From: an uncultured Lactobacillus sp.
Lineage (GTDB): Bacteria > Bacillota > Bacilli > Lactobacillales > Lactobacillaceae
DNA length: 7,765 nt
Direction: 5' to 3'
Assembly (NCBI GenBank): GCA_948500755.1
Contig: CAOOYH010000023.1
Coordinates: forward strand, 1 to 7,765
Shown here in pieces: positions 6,634-7,765 of the stretch (position 1 is the stretch's first letter; the number at the start of each line of letters is the position of its first letter). The position numbers and the translations under genes are program-made. The notes beneath the pieces are model-generated. The model saw nothing but the letters and a program-made list of their open reading frames with translations, was not told the DNA's origin and searched no databases.

Positions 6634-6639
6634 CTCCTC
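6634..6639 (-). promoter_or_regulatory. Ribosome binding site that fixes the TTG start of xerS
   Basis: The minus strand reads GAGGAG, 8 nt before TTG (6625-6623). No ATG or GTG occurs at usable distance, so TTG is the start, implying modest translation. Confidence 0.75.
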
Positions 6640-6658
6640 GAACGTAGGTTTGTATAAT

Positions 6659-6687
6659 ATTATATCTTATTTATTGACCTAAAAAAA
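6659..6687 (-). promoter_or_regulatory. Candidate xerS promoter
   Basis: On the minus strand a perfect TATAAT lies at 6664-6659, about 34 nt before the TTG start. A T-run (6687-6682) stands in the -35 position at 17-bp spacing and matches the consensus poorly. The surrounding DNA is very AT-rich, which may compensate. Confidence 0.45.
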
Positions 6688-6697
6688 GTTTTGTTAC

Positions 6698-6731
6698 TGT
6701 CCCCTAGCAGGAGAGAGGGGAGACAAGCTAG
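6698..6731. repeat. GC-rich patch with two overlapping inverted repeats
   Basis: CCCCT (6701-6705) pairs with AGGGG (6716-6720), extended by TGT (6698-6700) with ACA (6723-6725) across a 2-nt bulge. CTAGC (6704-6708) pairs with GCTAG (6727-6731). The two stems share bases and exclude each other. The patch stands out in otherwise AT-rich DNA and lies upstream of the candidate xerS promoter, so it would not be in that transcript. Its role is unknown. Confidence 0.45.
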
Positions 6732-7182
6732 TATACTATGGAAAAGGCTGGTAATTAGTTATAACGCGTATGGAATTTAGATCAATTTACAACTAACAGG
6801 ATCAGAACAATAAATTAATCTAAAAAGAACGGATTTTTAGTATAAATAAAGGGTATTTAAGAAAAATCATTAAGTAAAAAGCAATTATTGCTGTAAATAA
6901 GCGCAGTTTCAAAGCATGAATAATAAAATTAACTATAATGTATGAGAAGTTAAGGTTAAAATAGGAGATAAACATAAGCTGAATAAGGGTATTAAAGGAG
7001 AATAAAAAGTATTAGTTCAAAAATGATATAGTAAAATATTTAAATATCTGACTGAATTACATATGGTTAAAATAAATTTGTAGCTGTTGGGATCAAAACA
7101 AAATTTTAAAAGTTAACTTTAAAAGAAAAAACAGATCGATTTGAATGAATTAAAAATCCATATTTTATAGGATATACATCTA

Positions 7183-7230
7183 TACCTTTCATTAAAATTA
7201 TTGTTTTAATGAAAGGTAATTTTAATGAAA
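7183..7230. repeat. Perfect 15-6-15 palindrome plus a third half-site: candidate dif-type XerS target
   Basis: TACCTTTCATTAAAA (7183-7197) and TTTTAATGAAAGGTA (7204-7218) are exact reverse complements around an asymmetric 6-bp core, TTATTG. The 11-bp TTTTAATGAAA of the right arm (7204-7214) recurs in direct orientation at 7220-7230. Two inverted arms around a 6-8 bp core is the layout of tyrosine-recombinase sites, and identical arms suit a single recombinase such as XerS. It lies about 560 bp upstream of xerS and where GC skew changes sign. As recalled, the streptococcal dif right arm is TTTTCTTGAAA, which would match TTTTAATGAAA at 9 of 11 positions; this comparison is from memory. Alternatives: an operator, or a hairpin of an untranslated RNA. 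No U-tract follows, so it is not a standard terminator. Confidence 0.5.
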
Positions 7231-7765
7231 AATCATGTATTATTGCCCCAGCCAGGAGTAATATTGTCCTAATTTATTACTCTATGTATTACCATAATCA
7301 TATTCAGTAAGAACTATAAAATCTAGCAATCCCTTATATTTCAATTATTTTCAAAATATCATAAGTTCAAGATAAAATATACTTATCCTATCTAAGCTTT
7401 TATCTGAGAATACTTGTTACTTGTACAACTAGCTTAAATCCACAAATAAGCTCTGGCAATAGCAAACATTTTGCATAGGACATATAACAGAAAATTTAAA
7501 TCAAATCGATTAACTGCTAACCAATAATTATTTTAAAAGCCATAGAATGGCCGCCACAGCATCACAAAGTTATAGATAAGAGATAGACATAGCTATAAAA
7601 ATTTTTACTTAAGCTTACAGTGAAGATTCAAAATAAAAATCCTTAACTTATATTTTTTAGTTAGTAAGAATCTAATTAACTCAGAAAAATTATTTTAGAT
7701 ATGTTGATAAAGATTTAACTGCCTAAAACATAATACATATAAACAAGGTACTTTTGATATATTCT

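Larger units (their letters stand above)
6690..7765. other. Gene-free AT-rich region upstream of xerS
   Basis: About 1.1 kb in which all frames are broken by frequent stops. I find no tRNA, rRNA, insertion sequence, CRISPR or convincing small gene. By hand count the plus strand has 70 G against 34 C in 6721-7140, then 29 G against 54 C in 7261-7560, then equal numbers to the end. The left part is notably purine-rich. Apart from the GC-rich patch at 6698-6731 and the large palindrome at 7183-7230, I see only minor repeats, such as GCCAT-AGA-ATGGC at 7539-7551. It is consistent with a replication-terminus region. Confidence 0.7.

Noticed and set aside
6620..6640. ACTATAATTT just before the xerS start, shared with the core of the streptococcal dif site as remembered
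   Set aside because: Only this central decamer agrees; the flanking arms do not match or form an inverted repeat, and the bases belong to the ribosome site and start region.
6961..7005. GGAGAT and AAAGGAG ribosome-site look-alikes at about 6963 and 6995
   Set aside because: No start codon at proper spacing leads to more than a few codons; these reflect the purine-rich strand.

Overview
The window looks like the chromosome of a low-GC Gram-positive of the Lactobacillaceae, most likely a Lactobacillus of the acidophilus/gasseri/johnsonii type. This rests on the AT-rich DNA, strong AGGAGG-type ribosome sites, the RqcH, DegV and XerS protein sequences, and a tyrosine recombinase of the XerS type instead of a XerC/XerD pair. 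The species call is an inference.

Layout. Positions 1-36 hold an inverted repeat that probably ends the rqcH transcript. rqcH (56-1747, minus) encodes the NFACT-family ribosome quality-control factor also known as fibronectin-binding protein A. It is divergent from a small MarR-type regulator (1936-2346, plus), and the 188-bp gap between them carries a perfect 31-bp palindrome over the regulator's -35 box. Next come a DegV/FakB-type fatty-acid-binding protein (2462-3349, plus), with its own promoter, a 5' leader hairpin and a strong terminator, and a membrane-anchored Ser/Gln/Asn-tailed exported protein of unknown function (3434-4546, plus). A bidirectional terminator at 4549-4593 separates the latter from a convergent LysR-type regulator (4603-5484, minus). 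The last gene is xerS (5555-6625, minus), which starts at TTG.

From about 6640 to the right end (1.1 kb) I find no gene. This DNA is very AT-rich and contains the most interesting structure in the window: a perfect inverted repeat of 15 + 6 + 15 bp at 7183-7218, followed by a third, direct copy of an 11-bp half-site at 7220-7230. By hand count the plus strand has twice as many G as C to the left of it (6721-7140) and nearly twice as many C as G to the right (7261-7560). A palindrome with a 6-bp core, about 560 bp upstream of a chromosome-dimer resolvase gene and at a GC-skew switch of the correct sign, is what a replication-terminus dif-type site should look like. I propose it as the XerS target. 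This is an inference; no alignment or genome-wide skew was run.

The genes do not form one pathway. MarR-type regulator and DegV are neighbours but have separate promoters. xerS and the LysR gene are co-directional with no visible terminator between them, so some read-through is possible. The most coherent unit is xerS plus its presumed target in the empty region upstream.
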